Positions 6,266-8,615 of a DNA stretch of 8,615 nt are shown here, in pieces. How positions within the stretch are numbered: position 1 is the first letter of the stretch; every line of letters begins with the position of its first letter. Position numbers and translations under genes: made by a program. Location of the stretch: positions 1-8,615 of the forward strand of contig DMDP01000221.1 in NCBI GenBank assembly GCA_003445475.1, in the 5' to 3' direction. Under the pieces are notes generated by a model that saw only the letters and a list, made by a program, of their open reading frames with translations, was not told the DNA's origin and made no database searches. The DNA is from Peptococcaceae bacterium (lineage in GTDB: Bacteria > Bacillota > Desulfotomaculia > Desulfotomaculales > UBA12532).

Positions 6266-6292
6266 GCGCACGGTGCGGTTCGCACCGCGCGC
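6266..6292 (-). promoter_or_regulatory. Strong intercistronic hairpin between binding-protein and permease genes
   Basis: In minus-strand RNA, 12 base pairs (GCGCGCGGUGCG with CGCACCGUGCGC) close on a 3-nt AAC loop. One pair is G-U; on the plus strand the same place would be an A-C mismatch, so the structure is best formed in the operon transcript. It lies 9 nt after the binding-protein stop and about 32 nt before the permease start. A UUCUUCUUUCU tract follows, so it may be a leaky terminator, a block to 3' exonucleases, or both. Either would give more binding protein than permease, as is usual in such operons. Confidence 0.75.
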
Positions 6293-6300
6293 CCTCAACT

Positions 6301-7137
6301 TTAATCGACGGCGACGTAGTCTCGCGGCAGGTCGGCCGGAGCATCAACGCCGAACCACTTCTTGTAAATCTCATTAAACTTGCCGTTTTCTTTCAGTTTC
6401 ATCAAAGCGTCATTAATTTGCTGCAAGAGCTCGGTATTGCCCTTGGGCACGGCGATGGCATAGTCTTCGGCCGACAGGAGGTCGCCCACAATCTTTAGCC
6501 CCTTGCCCGTTTCCTGGTTCAGGTAGTACTGGTTTACGGGGTTGTCGTTGATTACCCCATCGGCGCTGCCCTTCTTGACTTCGAGAAGGGCGTCGGTAAT
6601 GCGGTCGAACTGGGTGACCTTAGCCCCCTCGATGGTCTTGGCCTTCTTGGCCCCTGTGGTGGCCGCCTGCACGGCAATGCGCTTGCCTTTGAGGTCCTCA
6701 AAGCTCTTGATGGTGTTGTTGTCTTCCTTGACGACGATGCTCAGGCCGGACTGGTAATACGCCTTGGAGAAGTCCATTCTCTCCAGGCGCTCCTTGGTAA
6801 CGGTAATGGCCGAAACGGCGCAGTCTACCTTCGAGGTTTCCACCGCAGCGAGGACACCGTCAAAGGCCATGCTTTCGATCTTGGGTTCGTAGCCGAGCTC
6901 TTCGGCAATGGCCCGAATGAGGTCCATATCGAACCCGATGTAGTCGCCCGTGCTGGTATCCACGAATTCAAACGGCGCGTAGGCGGTATCCGAGGCCACC
7001 CGCAGGATAGGTTTGGCCTGGTCGGATGGCTTCTGTTCCTCCTGCTGGGCCTGCTGGCCGCCGCCGCACCCGGCCACGAGCGCGACCGCCGTCAGGACGG
7101 CGAGAATAACAAACAAAACCTTTTTTATCCCGGACAA
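6301..7137 (-). CDS. glnH: Amino-acid ABC transporter substrate-binding lipoprotein (family 3)
   Basis: Captures the amino acid outside the membrane and delivers it to the permease. The 278 residues begin with a lipoprotein signal: KK at 5-6, hydrophobic 7-22, lipobox LVAGC with lipidated Cys24, then a Gly/Gln/Glu-rich tether to about 42. The mature part is a bilobal family-3 binding protein: SDTAYAPFEFVD (49-60), signature GFDMDLIRAIAEEL (68-81), SAITVTKERLERMDFS (109-124) with a carboxylate-binding Arg near 117, AVQAATTGAKKAK (155-167), and Asp198 in NDNP for the amino group. E. coli GlnH has a Lys where Gln157 stands here, so the ligand may differ from glutamine. TTG at 7137 is the start, with GGGGAGG about 10 nt upstream. 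It is the first gene of the operon; I found no convincing promoter in the 225-nt divergent gap. Confidence 0.93.
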   Translation of the reverse strand: MSGIKKVLFVILAVLTAVALVAGCGGGQQAQQEEQKPSDQAKPILRVASDTAYAPFEFVDTSTGDYIGFDMDLIRAIAEELGYEPKIESMAFDGVLAAVETSKVDCAVSAITVTKERLERMDFSKAYYQSGLSIVVKEDNNTIKSFEDLKGKRIAVQAATTGAKKAKTIEGAKVTQFDRITDALLEVKKGSADGVINDNPVNQYYLNQETGKGLKIVGDLLSAEDYAIAVPKGNTELLQQINDALMKLKENGKFNEIYKKWFGVDAPADLPRDYVAVD

Positions 7138-7300
7138 GAATTGTCGCCTCCCCTTTTAATGGTCGTCGGGTAAACCAGATATAGGGCCTTTGGCGGCTCT
7201 CCACCTCCCATCGTTATTTGCACTACTAATCCCTGAATTTTCGCGCAAAAAACAAAAAATCCTGCCAGGTGAGCCATAAGGTTGACGCTTTTTGTTTCTC

Positions 7301-7329
7301 TTGACAGTAGAGGCCTAAAATGCAAGAAT
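7301..7329 (+). promoter_or_regulatory. Probable promoter for the EamA exporter gene
   Basis: TTGACA (7301-7306) is a perfect -35 box, and AAGAAT (7324-7329) is a 4/6 -10 box 17 nt downstream. The predicted start near 7336 leaves a short leader before the ATG at 7363. A second -35-like TTGACG lies at 7282-7287. The promoter position supports the downstream ATG as the true start. Confidence 0.5.
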
Positions 7330-7362
7330 GGAAACGATATCTTGCCGGAAGGGCCACAAGCA

Positions 7363-8283
7363 ATGCACCGGGTCACGTACTGGCAACAGCTTCTAGCAGA
7401 TTTTGCCCTGATTTTGGTCGCCTTCGTGTGGGGCGCCACCTTCGTCATTGTCAAGGATGCGCTCGGTGCCATCGGCCCCTTCTATTTCCTGACCATCCGT
7501 TTTTTCCTTGCAGCCCTTTTCCTTGTAGCGGTGCGTCCGCGGGTTCTGGCGGGGATAGGGCGCCGCGACCTCCTCGCCGGCGGCGTGATCGGCGTCGCCC
7601 TCTTTGCGGGTTACGGCTTTCAGACGGTCGGCCTGCAGTATACCACCGCCGCCAACGCCGGCTTTATCACCGGCCTTTCCGTGGTTATGGTCCCGGTGTT
7701 CACCGCCGTCCTTACCCGGCGGATGCCCCCGGGGTTGGTGGTAATCGGGGTGGTCAGCGCCACCGTCGGGCTGGGGCTGCTGTCGCTGGAAGGCGGTTTG
7801 GGGATTAGTTACGGCGACCTGCTCATCTTCTGCTGCGCCGTGGGCTACGCGGTGCACATTCTGCTGACCGGCCGGTTTGCCCCCCGGCACTCCAGTTTCA
7901 CCCTCGCCACGCTTCAGATAGGCATGGTCGGCCTGTTAAGCGCCGTTATCGCGCCGTGGCTGGAGACCTTTCCGCAACGCCTGGCACCGGAGGTGTTGTG
8001 GGCGCTGGCGGCCACGGCGATTCCCGCCACCTCCCTGGCCTTTCTTATCCAGACAAAGGCGCAGCAGTTTACCTCGCCCACTCACACGGCGGTTATCTTC
8101 ACCATGGAGCCGGTGTTTGCCGGATTGTCGGCCTGGCTGTGGGGCGGCGAGACGTTAACGGCGCGGCAACTGGCAGGCGGCGCGGCGATCGTCTTCGGGA
8201 TGCTCATCACCGTTTTGCAGCCGCTAATAACCTTGCCGCGGTGGCGCGGCGCGGACGGGCGCGCGCCGGCGAAAACTTCATAA
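7363..8283 (+). CDS. EamA/DMT superfamily transporter (RhaT/YdcZ-like drug-metabolite exporter)
   Basis: Integral membrane carrier with ten predicted spans in two EamA repeats (about residues 12-142 and 150-287 of 306). Typical motifs are ALILVAFVWGATFVIVKDAL (15-34), TTAANAGFITGLSVVMVPVF (94-113) and, in repeat two, TAVIFTMEPVFAGLSAWLWG (242-261) followed by GAAIVFGMLI. Members export amino acids or metabolites, but the substrate cannot be read from sequence. The frame is open from an ATG at 7282, giving 27 more residues without family features. I choose the ATG at 7363 because GGAAGGG precedes it and the likely promoter lies inside the extension. It is divergent from the amino-acid importer. 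The tail faces the bactofilin gene with only 14 nt between stops and no clear terminator. Confidence 0.9.
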   Translation: MHRVTYWQQLLADFALILVAFVWGATFVIVKDALGAIGPFYFLTIRFFLAALFLVAVRPRVLAGIGRRDLLAGGVIGVALFAGYGFQTVGLQYTTAANAGFITGLSVVMVPVFTAVLTRRMPPGLVVIGVVSATVGLGLLSLEGGLGISYGDLLIFCCAVGYAVHILLTGRFAPRHSSFTLATLQIGMVGLLSAVIAPWLETFPQRLAPEVLWALAATAIPATSLAFLIQTKAQQFTSPTHTAVIFTMEPVFAGLSAWLWGGETLTARQLAGGAAIVFGMLITVLQPLITLPRWRGADGRAPAKTS

Positions 8284-8297
8284 TCGGCTCAATGCGC

Positions 8298-8615
8298 TCA
8301 TTGCGCGTCTTTCACGGCGCCAAGCTTCTTTTTCGCCGCGAAAGCCGCCCGGTCGAGCACTTCCGCTGTGGACGCTTCTTCCTTGCCCGGACACGCGCTG
8401 CACTGCCCCAGGAGGATGCCGCCTTCTTCCACGGCCAGCCGTCCTGCCTGCACATCCCCTTCCACGCGCCCGGTGGCGCTGATTTGCAGCCGGTTGTGGA
8501 CCACGGCCTTCCCCTTTAAACTGCCGGCAACCGTCAGGTTCTTACTCTTAACGGTGGCGTTTACCTTACCCCCCTCGCCGATGACCACGTCTCCGTCCAT
8601 ATCAATCTCGCCTTC
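8298..8615 (-). CDS. Bactofilin (polymer-forming cytoskeletal protein), partial
   Basis: Bactofilins form nucleotide-free filaments from a right-handed beta-helix and often help shape the cell or place envelope enzymes. The visible 105 residues are the C-terminal part; the frame continues past the right edge (EGEID just before the first Met of the window), so the true start is outside. Short repeating turns with regular Gly, Val and Leu are typical: GDVVIGEGGKVNATVKSKNL, TVAGSLKGKAVV, LQISATGRVEGDVQAGRLAV, ending at GGILLGQC. A polar, Lys/Ala-rich tail of about 35 residues follows (SACPGKEEA to VKDAQ). The Met at 8600 is internal to the repeat pattern and unlikely to be the start. Confidence 0.9.
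   Translation of the reverse strand, partial: EGEIDMDGDVVIGEGGKVNATVKSKNLTVAGSLKGKAVVHNRLQISATGRVEGDVQAGRLAVEEGGILLGQCSACPGKEEASTAEVLDRAAFAAKKKLGAVKDAQ

Noticed and set aside
8284..8300. Repeated ATGCGC/ATTGCGC near the DMT-bactofilin junction as a terminator
   Set aside because: Possible pairings (CAATG/CATTG) are only 5 bp without a U-run, so no terminator is called.

Overview
The window looks like chromosomal DNA of a GC-rich anaerobic Firmicute (Clostridia; Moorella/Desulfotomaculum-like, perhaps thermophilic). The pointers are strong AGGAGG/GGTGAT ribosome-binding sites, frequent GTG and TTG starts, a consensus sigma-A promoter, an smpB-ssrA pair, an ECF sigma/zinc-finger anti-sigma pair, a DUF5317 protein, a bactofilin and a GEMM-type riboswitch. 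This placement is an inference from gene content; I could not search a database.

Layout. 1-1205 (minus): ECF sigma factor followed by its overlapping membrane anti-sigma factor, which runs off the left edge. 1309-2238 (plus): a perfect TTGACA-N17-TATAAT promoter drives smpB, and tmRNA starts 6 nt after the smpB stop; the unit ends in a bidirectional terminator. 2272-2594 (minus): a compact unit converging on ssrA, made of a candidate promoter, a c-di-GMP-I (GEMM-I) riboswitch, a terminator hairpin that shares bases with aptamer helix P1, and a 26-codon ORF for a tiny hydrophobic peptide with a strong RBS. 2682-4565 (minus): a membrane HD-GYP protein (predicted c-di-GMP phosphodiesterase) followed by a DUF5317 membrane protein. 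4701-4796 (minus): a C-terminal scrap of what looks like a DUF554 membrane protein. 4817-7137 (minus): a polar amino-acid ABC transporter in the order binding lipoprotein, permease, ATPase, with a strong hairpin between the first two. 7363-8283 (plus): an EamA/DMT-family exporter. 8298-8615 (minus): the C-terminal part of a bactofilin, cut by the right edge.

The most interesting part is 2.2-4.6 kb. A c-di-GMP sensor RNA sits directly downstream of a predicted c-di-GMP-degrading enzyme, and the only gene it appears to control is a peptide of 26 residues, because a terminator follows that ORF at once. The geometry (P1 3' strand overlapping the terminator 5' arm) predicts an ON switch. I am not aware of a described system of this form.

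The rest is conventional: ribosome rescue (SmpB/tmRNA), stress or envelope signalling (ECF/anti-sigma), amino-acid uptake, metabolite export and a cytoskeletal polymer. The DUF554 scrap marks an old deletion or insertion junction at the 3' end of the transporter operon.
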